From NCBI RefSeq assembly GCF_036322805.1, contig NZ_AP027272.1, positions 1,054,001 to 1,118,000 on the forward strand: a stretch of DNA of 64,000 nt, given 5' to 3'. The position numbers were made by a program, and so were the translations under genes. Source of the DNA: Planctobacterium marinum (GTDB lineage: Bacteria > Pseudomonadota > Gammaproteobacteria > Enterobacterales > Alteromonadaceae). Below the pieces are notes generated by a model, which made no database searches, was not told the DNA's origin, and saw nothing but the letters and a program-made list of their open reading frames with translations. This document shows, piece by piece, positions 9,132 through 16,369 of this stretch (positions are counted from its first letter, which is position 1; each line of letters opens with the position of its first letter).

Positions 9132-9872
9132 TTAAGTAGTTAATTCGCTCACCAGCGAGCGAGAGTTGAGATTGCGCGATAATTCCAGTTTCAAGCTGTC
9201 GAAATTTTCGATTAGCTGTGCGAGTGGATATGGATTTTGTTTTCGGCTTCTGGCTTCTAACGGCAGCGGGCGCAGCCCTAAGGCGGTTTGAAGGCGAGCT
9301 TGTTCTTTGCTGTTGAACAGGTCTTCGTAGGCAATGTGGGTGACATCGCCAACTAAGGTCTTTTCCAATTCCGCGTAGTAATTCTGATTAAAGCGGATGG
9401 CCTCTAGCAGCGAACCTGGATTAACCTTAACTGCCTTTGCGCCAGCAACTTCTTGATTGCCGTAGTCTTCCCAAATACCAGTTTGCTCGGCAATCAGTCG
9501 GGAAACGTAAACCGCCACTTGATTGCGCCGGGAGAGCACAATTTTGTGGATACCCGGATCGGCACAGATATGTTTAAACGCGCCGAGATGTTGTTTGTGA
9601 GTCATTTTAAAACCCACGTGGCTACAGGTTTGATTTTGCGCCCAGAGAGTGGCCAGAAAGCCTGTGGGATCAGCATCGCGCTGTGCCAGTGTACCAAGGC
9701 TAAAGTCACTGTCTCGCAAGGGGACAGCGACAAATATGCCGTCGGGATTAAAAACCTCATGATGACAAAGGACATCGGGATGCGAGTTCAGCATAGTGCA
9801 CAGCAGGTTGCTGCCGGAGCGAGGTGCCGCCAGTATCACAAAACGATGTGTTGTTGGTATGAGATCAGACAT
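9132..9872 (-). CDS. NodH/Stf0-like sulfotransferase
   Basis: A 246-residue cytoplasmic sulfotransferase that would transfer sulfate from PAPS. The 5'-phosphosulfate loop is near the N-terminus (FVILAAPRSGSNLLCTMLN), and the 3'-phosphate-binding segment follows in the middle (KIVLSRRNQVAVYVSRL). The phrase HPDVLCHHEVFNPDG matches the region after the P-loop in NodH-type enzymes. I chose ATG 9872, which overlaps the end of the WD40 gene by 8 bp; a TTG five codons upstream is possible but has no better ribosome binding site. The acceptor is unknown. Its place in an operon with a glycosyltransferase suggests sulfation of a glycoconjugate or of the small molecule made by the RibA-RibD enzyme. Confidence 0.8.
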   Translation of the reverse strand: MSDLIPTTHRFVILAAPRSGSNLLCTMLNSHPDVLCHHEVFNPDGIFVAVPLRDSDFSLGTLAQRDADPTGFLATLWAQNQTCSHVGFKMTHKQHLGAFKHICADPGIHKIVLSRRNQVAVYVSRLIAEQTGIWEDYGNQEVAGAKAVKVNPGSLLEAIRFNQNYYAELEKTLVGDVTHIAYEDLFNSKEQARLQTALGLRPLPLEARSRKQNPYPLAQLIENFDSLKLELSRNLNSRSLVSELTT

Positions 9873-11697
9873 GGCAAATCGACTCAACCCGTTGGGTCAT
9901 AGCACTGAAGCGGTTAATCACATCAAGGCTGCCTGGATTCACCAGATACACCGAGCCATCGTAAGAGGTCACTGCAATATGCTCATTTATGATGGCAATA
10001 CCACTGATCCCGTTTTGGGCGATGGTTTTACGGCTGACCTTTTCATCTGAAATCACAACCTGCAGCAGTTCTCCCCAATAATTTGTCACTATGACTGTGT
10101 CATCGTTGATAAAACAGAGGGCCTTGGGAGAACGGTTGCCAAGTGGAATGTTGGCGCACAATAAACCGCTATTTAAATCGTGAATTTTGAGGGTAAAGTC
10201 TCGACCCGCGCTGGCTATAAACCTGCCTGAAGGAGAAATATCGACATCATCTATGATGGCGGTATGGGCTTTAAAATCAGCGATAATCTCGCCATCAAAA
10301 TACCATGCGCGTAGCGTACCTTCCGCGCAGCAACTTACCCCGATAGGTTTGCCAGGATGCAGTGCCAGCGCTTTAACTGCGTTGGGGTGGATGGCCAGAC
10401 GTTGTTTGATACTGCCTGTACCAGACAGGTTTACCACAGTGCCACTGTAGCAGGCGGCGAAAATATCCCCCTGATAATCAGGTATGGTAGCAACCCTTAA
10501 GCAATTGAGGGGACCTTCGTTCAGCCGAACTTCCAGGTTACTGGTAGCACTGCGCTCAGGGAAAAAATAAAGGCATTGGTTATGTGCTCCTGCAATCGTA
10601 TGCCGGGTAGTGGGTGACCAGGCTATAGCGTTCATAAGTATACGCCCCTGATCTGGTCGTTTCTCTTGATTGCAGTGTGATTCTTGCGGGGTTAAGGTGA
10701 TGTCGCGTACGATACCGTCGTCACTAACCACCACCAGTTCTCTATCGTTTTTAGCGGCAAGATCGTTGAAACACGCATTGCCCTCACGGGTTTTGTCCCC
10801 AATCTCATCCAGTAGCAATCCTGATTCAGCCGACCAGATAAGGACTGTGCCATCGAAGCTTCCGGCAATGATCTGCTTGCCATCAGCACTCCAGTTAAAA
10901 GACCGCTCCCACAGCGCTTTATGATGGGAAAGAGTGCACACCAAGGCGAAACTATGGTTGTCCCAGATTTGTATTTTCTGGTCGTAGGCGGCGGAAAGAA
11001 TATCTCCTGTAACCGGGGAAACGGCGACTTTTTTAATGGCACTGTGATGGCCTGCAATTTCCTTGAGCAGTTCACCATTTTGTAAATCGAATATGCGCAC
11101 AAAGCCGTCGTCACAGCCCAAAACAATGCGATTTCTGGAAGGATCAATGGCACAGGTATCGGTTTCAGTTTCAAATGGGCCAATCATATTGAGTTGCATG
11201 CCTGTCTCCACATCCCAGACGCGCAAGGTCATGTCGTCACCTGAGGTGTAAAGTTTGCCGTTACAATGATTTATGGAGAGAACATCTTTCTCGTGACCCA
11301 GAATGATTTTTTCGATAGCGCCATTGTTTAAATCCCAAACAATGATGCGGGTGTCTCTGGAAACTGATGCACCGCGGGAGTCAGATAAAAACACAAAATC
11401 CTCTACGTCGTCGTTGTGACCACGCAGAATGGTTTTGACTTTTTTCTCGTGTAAATCCCAGATATAAACGTTGTAATCAGAAGAGGCTGTGGCGGCGAAT
11501 TTCCCATCCGCATCAACGCTGACGCGATTTACCAGGTGTTCGTGATAACCAAGTAACTCAACCTCCATGGAGGTATAGTTAAATAGCGCAACGGCACTGT
11601 CATAACCTGAGGTAATGATTTTATTACTACGGGGAATGTGCGTCGCACAGGTAATGGGTCCGCGGTGACGAGTGAATGTGTGATCTAAGTCTGACAT
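9865..11697 (-). CDS. WD40-repeat protein
   Basis: A 610-residue protein built of WD40 repeats with clear GH...WD spacing. Blade ends include VYIWDL, IIVWDL, LRVWDV, VRIFDL, IQIWDN and VLIWSA, with weaker copies in the second half (LRAWYF, LKIHDL). The count fits two seven-bladed propellers. There is no signal peptide or membrane segment, so it is probably cytoplasmic. WD40 proteins act as interaction platforms, and no catalytic domain is present. It is the second propeller protein of this operon. It starts 13 bp after the 459-residue unknown gene, with AAAGG as ribosome binding site, and its stop overlaps the sulfotransferase start. Confidence 0.85.
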   Translation of the reverse strand: MSDLDHTFTRHRGPITCATHIPRSNKIITSGYDSAVALFNYTSMEVELLGYHEHLVNRVSVDADGKFAATASSDYNVYIWDLHEKKVKTILRGHNDDVEDFVFLSDSRGASVSRDTRIIVWDLNNGAIEKIILGHEKDVLSINHCNGKLYTSGDDMTLRVWDVETGMQLNMIGPFETETDTCAIDPSRNRIVLGCDDGFVRIFDLQNGELLKEIAGHHSAIKKVAVSPVTGDILSAAYDQKIQIWDNHSFALVCTLSHHKALWERSFNWSADGKQIIAGSFDGTVLIWSAESGLLLDEIGDKTREGNACFNDLAAKNDRELVVVSDDGIVRDITLTPQESHCNQEKRPDQGRILMNAIAWSPTTRHTIAGAHNQCLYFFPERSATSNLEVRLNEGPLNCLRVATIPDYQGDIFAACYSGTVVNLSGTGSIKQRLAIHPNAVKALALHPGKPIGVSCCAEGTLRAWYFDGEIIADFKAHTAIIDDVDISPSGRFIASAGRDFTLKIHDLNSGLLCANIPLGNRSPKALCFINDDTVIVTNYWGELLQVVISDEKVSRKTIAQNGISGIAIINEHIAVTSYDGSVYLVNPGSLDVINRFSAMTQRVESICHV

Positions 11698-11709
11698 GGT
11701 AAAAGCCTT

Positions 11710-13089
11710 TTAAAATTGCATGCTGATTTTGTTAATCTGTTGCGGGTGAAGTTGGTCGCAGCTGGTGCTCTCGAATTGCTTGACGTATTCACTTACCGTT
11801 AGGCCGTTGACGGCAGCATTGTTGTGATCAGCACCACTAATTTCGCAATTTGGTGCAACGCTTTGCAAAGATTGAAGCCAGTCTATGTAGTGCTGTTTTC
11901 GGACATCGGCATCGAAATGCCAATGACTGTAAATGGTGAAAAATGCGTTGCTCCACCAGAGGTAACTGCGCTTAAATTCCGCCAGTTTGTTTAACAAGGG
12001 TTGACGGTTATTAAGCAGGTCGCAGCACAAAAATTGGTGTGGTAAGCCGCGACAAACTTGCCAGTGGGCTTTAAAGTTTTCTGCACCTCCCCATTTTTGC
12101 AGTTCTTGTTGCCACATCCAGGTGATGTCAGACCAATCGACATTGTCAGGTGTGGTGCCATCCCATAATTGATAAAACACATCTGGGTGACAAAATGTCT
12201 TAAAAAGTTGCGCGATGTAACCCGGGAAATCTTCTCCATCCCAGTGCTCAATCATATGTTTTTTAATGTCTAGGGCACTTTGACTATAATCAAAAAATAG
12301 GACCTGAGTGTCTTGTGTGAATCCCTTTTCTAAAAGTATGCGATAGGGTTTGAAACCTGCGGCAACGGAGAATAAAGCCTCCAGAGGTTGGGCGAGATGT
12401 TGGGGATCGATCTCGCCGTAATTTTCAATGTTAAACAGAAACACACCGTTTTTGGCGTTATTGATTTGGCTGTTAATTTTTTCGATAAAGCGTTGTTGTG
12501 GGCTATGTTCATCAAAACTAAAGGAGGCATGATTCAGAGGCTGGCCAAACAGGGAAGTTAATAATTGGGTGGGTTGCTCAAGCTCATCGAGATAGAATCG
12601 ACAATGATTGATATTGTCCCCTAGTGTCGGCAGTGTCAGATTGTTTTCATGACTCTGCGCAATCCAGTTATCGCCCGAGATATCGCTATCGTTACCAGTG
12701 AAGGCAGGTTTGCCGAGCTCGCGATATTTTTCCTGGTTTACCAACAAACAGTCAGTATTAAGCGCTTCAGTCTTTGGCCTGTTTGATTCTGCGGCCACCA
12801 GAAAATTATCTTCTTGTGATAGCGCATCAATGGAATCGTAAAATCCTTGTTTATCCCAGTTCGATAGATACCAGCGTTCATCAATGATGTGTCCTGCCGC
12901 TTGAATTAAACAAAATCTGGCGTCGGTACGACAGGCTTTTGCCATGATGTCATCGACAGTTGCTCCCTCAATAATTTCGCCTTGATAACGATACCGGCTC
13001 CAGGCGATGGTGAGTTCTCGCAGTTTTTTGTAAGTGGTATCCTTGGGGGCGTATTCACGACTCAGCAGACCAAATATTATATTTTTCAT
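11710..13089 (-). CDS. Unrecognised 459-residue protein
   Basis: I do not recognise this family. It is soluble, without signal peptide or membrane helices, and rich in Trp, Phe and His. The N-terminal 110 residues alternate hydrophobic strands and helices (MKNIIFGLLSREYAPKDTTY, later ARFCLIQAAGHIIDERW), which might be a nucleotide-diphospho-sugar or Rossmann-like fold, but no diagnostic motif is present. The C-terminal half contains many aromatic residues and several Cys. The ATG overlaps the stop of the RibA-RibD_C gene by 4 bp (ATGA), so the two are almost certainly translationally coupled. Position two in the operon suggests a role close to the first enzymatic product. Confidence 0.7.
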   Translation of the reverse strand: MKNIIFGLLSREYAPKDTTYKKLRELTIAWSRYRYQGEIIEGATVDDIMAKACRTDARFCLIQAAGHIIDERWYLSNWDKQGFYDSIDALSQEDNFLVAAESNRPKTEALNTDCLLVNQEKYRELGKPAFTGNDSDISGDNWIAQSHENNLTLPTLGDNINHCRFYLDELEQPTQLLTSLFGQPLNHASFSFDEHSPQQRFIEKINSQINNAKNGVFLFNIENYGEIDPQHLAQPLEALFSVAAGFKPYRILLEKGFTQDTQVLFFDYSQSALDIKKHMIEHWDGEDFPGYIAQLFKTFCHPDVFYQLWDGTTPDNVDWSDITWMWQQELQKWGGAENFKAHWQVCRGLPHQFLCCDLLNNRQPLLNKLAEFKRSYLWWSNAFFTIYSHWHFDADVRKQHYIDWLQSLQSVAPNCEISGADHNNAAVNGLTVSEYVKQFESTSCDQLHPQQINKISMQF

Positions 13090-14357
13090 ATCGCAACATC
13101 CAATTGTTCTGTGAGGTGCTGAGAATCGGTCAAGTTCACGCTTAGCAGTGTTCCTTTGCCAAACTTTTCAGCTGATATTTCGTCTTCTGGAAGGGTTTCA
13201 ACCAGTTGAGTTAGGGCTTGTACGGCGTCAGGGATATGATGACAGGCCACGAAGACAGTGAGCTTGTCCACTGTATTTTGCTCCAGGAATGACTTGATCA
13301 GTGTTGGTCCTCCTTCCACCAGGAGGGAGGCGACTCCCGCGCGTTTTAACGCTTTAAGTGGCGCCATTAGAGAATGGTTTGCACTGTATATTGCATGACA
13401 GCCACTAATGCCGGCTACATCGGCACCTACCACAAAGGTTTCTCTTGGTTGAGTATCGTCCTTGATTTGCAGTGTGTGGTGACCGCCAAAGATCACTCGA
13501 TGGGGCTGGCTGGTGGGTTTTCTGCCAAGACATTCGGCTCGACTGGTTAATTTAGGAGAATCGTTTATCCAGGTATTTGCACCAACCGCAATGGCATCAT
13601 AAGTTTCTCTGAGACCATGCACGCGTTGCCAGTCTTTATCGCAGGAGATGGACAGACATTGCCCTTTTGTGTCTGCGAGCTTTGATTGTTTAGTGATGGC
13701 GAAATTAACGTGCACAAAAGGCCGTTGAGAAATTTGTGATGATGTGTGGCTAATTTTTTCCTGAGTTTCGTATAGTGAGCGGGTTTTTATCATGTGTCCC
13801 ATTAATTTCTGTTTGGTATCCAGGTAATCGATGGAACTGCAGGTAGGGGTGGCAGGTACAGGGATCCGTCCGGTAACGTCTATGCCCAGCCCTGTTAGTT
13901 GCTCAATTTTGTCCGGGTTGTTGGTCATCAGCTTAATAGACTTCACTGAGAAGTAATCCAGAACGCCTTTCACATCTTCATAGGTTCTGGCATCTACCGG
14001 TAAGCCTAATTTAGTATTGGCTTCTATTGTGTCGTACCCTTGCTCTTGCAAACCGTAGGCGCGAATTTTGTTAGCCAATCCAATGCCGCGACCTTCTTGC
14101 AATAGATAGAGAACGATGCCGTTTTGCTGGAATACGTAATTCAAGGCATAGTCCAGTTGCTGCTTGCAGTCGCACTTTTGCGAACCCAGTACTTCTGAAG
14201 TAAAGCAAGAGGAATGTACTCTAACAGGGAGGTCTTTTTGCTGGTCCAGTGTGCCGTGATGGACGGCAACCACATCTAAGCCTTGCGAGTTTGTGAAGAT
14301 AGAAACGTCAAACGTCCCCATTTCCATAGGTAATTTTGTCCTGGCCTCAAATCTCAT
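13086..14357 (-). CDS. GTP cyclohydrolase II fused to RibD-type reductase
   Basis: A 423-residue fusion. Residues 1-195 are GTP cyclohydrolase II, which opens GTP to 2,5-diamino-6-ribosylamino-pyrimidinone phosphate with loss of formate and pyrophosphate. The zinc cysteines are C51, C62 and C64. The catalytic segment LGLPVDAR holds the Asp (122) and Arg (124), and GYDTIEAN is intact. Residues about 212-423 are a RibD C-terminal reductase domain (TYDAIAVGANTW and LLVEGGPTLIKSF). The RibD deaminase domain is absent. It is the first gene of the nine-gene operon, with AAGGAG eight bases before the ATG. The order of domains and the operon partners argue for a dedicated secondary pathway rather than riboflavin supply. 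No FMN riboswitch was seen upstream. Confidence 0.9.
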   Translation of the reverse strand: MRFEARTKLPMEMGTFDVSIFTNSQGLDVVAVHHGTLDQQKDLPVRVHSSCFTSEVLGSQKCDCKQQLDYALNYVFQQNGIVLYLLQEGRGIGLANKIRAYGLQEQGYDTIEANTKLGLPVDARTYEDVKGVLDYFSVKSIKLMTNNPDKIEQLTGLGIDVTGRIPVPATPTCSSIDYLDTKQKLMGHMIKTRSLYETQEKISHTSSQISQRPFVHVNFAITKQSKLADTKGQCLSISCDKDWQRVHGLRETYDAIAVGANTWINDSPKLTSRAECLGRKPTSQPHRVIFGGHHTLQIKDDTQPRETFVVGADVAGISGCHAIYSANHSLMAPLKALKRAGVASLLVEGGPTLIKSFLEQNTVDKLTVFVACHHIPDAVQALTQLVETLPEDEISAEKFGKGTLLSVNLTDSQHLTEQLDVAI

Positions 14358-14421
14358 TTTGACTCCTTATCCAGTTTGAGAGAAACATCTTGTTCTGTGC
14401 TCAAAACGCTCTGAGGATACT

Positions 14422-14446
14422 TTTAACCTTTCTTTGGTAAGGTAAA
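14422..14446. promoter_or_regulatory. Imperfect inverted repeat, possible operator
   Basis: TTTAACCTT at 14422-14430 is mirrored by AAGGTAAA at 14439-14446. It sits about 65 bp upstream of the RibA-RibD_C start codon and immediately before the small divergent reading frame, so a regulator bound here could act on both. The arms are short, and AAGG may simply be the ribosome binding site of the small reading frame. Confidence 0.25.
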
Positions 14447-14450
14447 TAAA

Positions 14451-14579
14451 ATGTCCACAATAAAAATAGGTGATGACATGGACTTTAGCTATTACAGGGC
14501 CTTACAAAAATTGCACGACAAATGTAAGGTATTGAATTTAAGGGTAATAAAAATATTCCATGCGTGCTTTGGAAAGTGA
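14451..14579 (+). CDS. Possible 42-residue small protein
   Basis: An ATG preceded by AAGG at a spacing of eight bases opens a 42-codon frame ending in TGA. The product starts MSTIKIGDDMDFSYYRALQK and ends IKIFHACFGK. It is basic overall (Lys, Arg, His) with two cysteines. It is divergent from the RibA-RibD_C operon. I recognise no family. Codon use is unremarkable and chance is a real alternative at this length. A small regulatory or precursor peptide is conceivable but unsupported by any motif. Confidence 0.25.
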   Translation: MSTIKIGDDMDFSYYRALQKLHDKCKVLNLRVIKIFHACFGK

Positions 14580-14700
14580 ATGATGAGTAACCTGAGGAGG
14601 CTCCAATCGAGGACTGAGTTGGGAACACAGAAGCTAAAGTCGAGCTTTGAAATTTCCGTTCAAGTATGAGCTTCGCAAGGGAGGACTTTAATTTACGTGG

Positions 14701-15666
14701 CTATTTTCTTGGTGAGGGTTTTATTGGTTTGGGTTTTGGGACTTGAGTTAATGTGTTTTGTTTTCCCTCACCAGTACTGGGGAGATTCCGAGAAGTTTCT
14801 GCTTTTGTCGTTTGACCCGGTGTTTGGTTTTTTTTCTGCTGTTTCTGTTGCGCTTCGACGCGACGTTTATAACCTGCGGGATCTTTCAGGGCTCCCCGTA
14901 ATTCCTTAAAAAAATCCTGAGCCGTAGGTTGCTGTTGCTGAGGAACTCCTTTGTGTTGCCTTTGCTGTTGTTGCTCTTGCATTTGGTGATTTTGCTGAGC
15001 CGCACGTTCTTGCTGCTTTTGCTGTGCTTCGCGCTTGAATTTTGCTGGATCTTGCATCGCCGTTTGCAGGCGTTTCATGAATTCACCGGCAGTGATGTTG
15101 CTATCGTCTTGATTGTTTTGATTAGGTTGAGCTTGCATACTCATTCGGCGGCTGTCGTTTTCCCCATTGGGATTGAAACCAGTATTGCCCGGAGGTTGCA
15201 AGAATCCGGGTCGTTGTGGGGCTTCTCCGGGATTGGGCTTTTCTGCTTCACCAATAAGCTTATCCATAAAGCCTGAAACCAGATTGAATCCGGTTTTTTG
15301 CGCGAAATTCAGATTCGGTCTGTCGGAGTTTTTGGCGAAAGCGGCCCTACCTAAGTTTTGCAATTGGTCTTTGATGCCGAAGTTGTTGGCGCTGCCAGGT
15401 TGACTATTTTGCCGGCCTTCATTTTTAATTTTACCGAATCCTTCGGGAGCCCCAAATACAGCGTTGGAGCGATCTCTTGTTGGAGGTTCGAATACGGCGT
15501 TGGCTCGACTGCGTGTTGGAGGTTCTGTGATAGCGTTGGAGCGATTTCTGGTGATACTTTTTGGATCATTGGCAAAGGCATTCCTACCTTGGTTTTTGAT
15601 GATGCCAAAGTTGCTTTTAGGTTGATGCTTGGGTCCGTCATTTGACTTCCCGTCATTGCCATTCAT
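14701..15666 (-). CDS. Repeat-rich, Gln-rich disordered protein
   Basis: A 321-residue protein rich in Gln, Asn, Pro and Lys, without signal peptide or membrane segment. Three tandem 12-residue units occupy residues about 40-75 (RSNAITEPPTR, RANAVFEPPTR, RSNAVFGAPEG). A second repeat, FGIIKNQGR / FGKIKNEGR / FGIKDQLQNLGR, is interspersed. A third repeat pair in the C-terminal half is FMKRLQTAMQDPAKFKR / FFKELRGALKDPAGYKR, each followed by a Gln-rich linker. It looks intrinsically disordered with short helical modules. No function can be assigned. It runs in the same direction as the RibA-RibD_C operon but is 343 bp away. Confidence 0.65.
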   Translation of the reverse strand: MNGNDGKSNDGPKHQPKSNFGIIKNQGRNAFANDPKSITRNRSNAITEPPTRSRANAVFEPPTRDRSNAVFGAPEGFGKIKNEGRQNSQPGSANNFGIKDQLQNLGRAAFAKNSDRPNLNFAQKTGFNLVSGFMDKLIGEAEKPNPGEAPQRPGFLQPPGNTGFNPNGENDSRRMSMQAQPNQNNQDDSNITAGEFMKRLQTAMQDPAKFKREAQQKQQERAAQQNHQMQEQQQQRQHKGVPQQQQPTAQDFFKELRGALKDPAGYKRRVEAQQKQQKKNQTPGQTTKAETSRNLPSTGEGKQNTLTQVPKPKPIKPSPRK

Positions 15667-15835
15667 ATCTTAGGGTATCGTAAAGAAATTCCGAGATTTT
15701 GTTTTACTCCCCCTGCAATATCAGCGAAGTCATTAATGCTGTCAATTTTACTTACCAGATATTAGCCTGCAAATATTGTATTTTGTCCAACAAACGCACA
15801 TATTAGAATTATGCTGAAAGGAGAGCCAAGCCCCA

Positions 15836-16369
15836 TTGCGAATACAGAGTAAAAACTTTTTAAGCAGCATCCGGTCTGCGGTTGAGAATCGAAAGATTTT
15901 TCGTTCTAAACCATCTACTGAGCAAAAAAGACTTTTTGATAGCAAGATGTTTGATCACAAAGAGTTGTCTTTCAAGGTGCGAAAGGCTTTGGTTGTGTTG
16001 CAAAAAGGGCTGGCGCAAGAGCGAGAAGAAACCAAACAGATGTTGGCTGTCTATCACAAATACACGCGAGGTGAAGCCTCCGAGCAAGAGATGTTGGAGG
16101 CCAATCAGCAGTTTCGAGATGTGATAAAAGGCTTGGGACTCAGTGTGGTAGTGATTTTGCCTTTTTCTCCAATTACGCTGCCTGCGATTGTTAAGCTTGG
16201 GCAAAAGTTTGGTATTGAAGTGCTGCCAAGTGCTTTCAAAGAGCAGTTTCACCTTGAAAATGATGGGAAGTCATTACAGATGGGAGCGATCCCTGAAGAC
16301 TCTAATAAAACTCCACCTGTAGACTCTTCAGAGAGTGATTTAGCCGAAACGCCTAAGCATCGCGATTAA
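15836..16369 (+). CDS. LETM1-like domain protein
   Basis: A 177-residue protein. Residues about 100-150 (VVILPFSPITLPAIVKLGQK, then FGIEVLPSAFK) match the core of the LETM1 ribosome-binding-like domain seen in the mitochondrial cation/proton exchange factor and in small bacterial homologues. The bacterial role is not established. There is no convincing transmembrane helix other than the hydrophobic VVVILPF stretch. The start is taken as TTG, with AAGGAG about 12 bases upstream; the first in-frame ATG would remove 37 residues but keep the domain. The 3' end overlaps the convergent ispB stop by 17 bp. Confidence 0.65.
   Translation: MRIQSKNFLSSIRSAVENRKIFRSKPSTEQKRLFDSKMFDHKELSFKVRKALVVLQKGLAQEREETKQMLAVYHKYTRGEASEQEMLEANQQFRDVIKGLGLSVVVILPFSPITLPAIVKLGQKFGIEVLPSAFKEQFHLENDGKSLQMGAIPEDSNKTPPVDSSESDLAETPKHRD

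Larger units (their letters stand above)
14358..14700. other. Intergenic region upstream of the nine-gene operon
   Basis: These 343 bp separate the RibA-RibD_C gene from the repeat-rich protein gene; both are on the minus strand. The region must hold the operon promoter, but no clear -35/-10 pair is visible. It contains an imperfect inverted repeat (14422-14446) and a possible 42-codon plus-strand gene (14451-14579). No FMN-riboswitch consensus and no clear Rho-independent terminator were found. Confidence 0.6.

Noticed and set aside
14358-14460. FMN riboswitch upstream of the RibA-RibD_C gene
   Set aside because: I looked on the minus strand for the conserved RFN segments (GGGGTGAAAGTCCC-like and CCGGCGGT-like) and found none.
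14929-15403. Leu-rich membrane-like frames on the plus strand
   Set aside because: They arise from the reverse complement of Gln codons (CAA/CAG giving Leu) in the Gln-rich protein gene.
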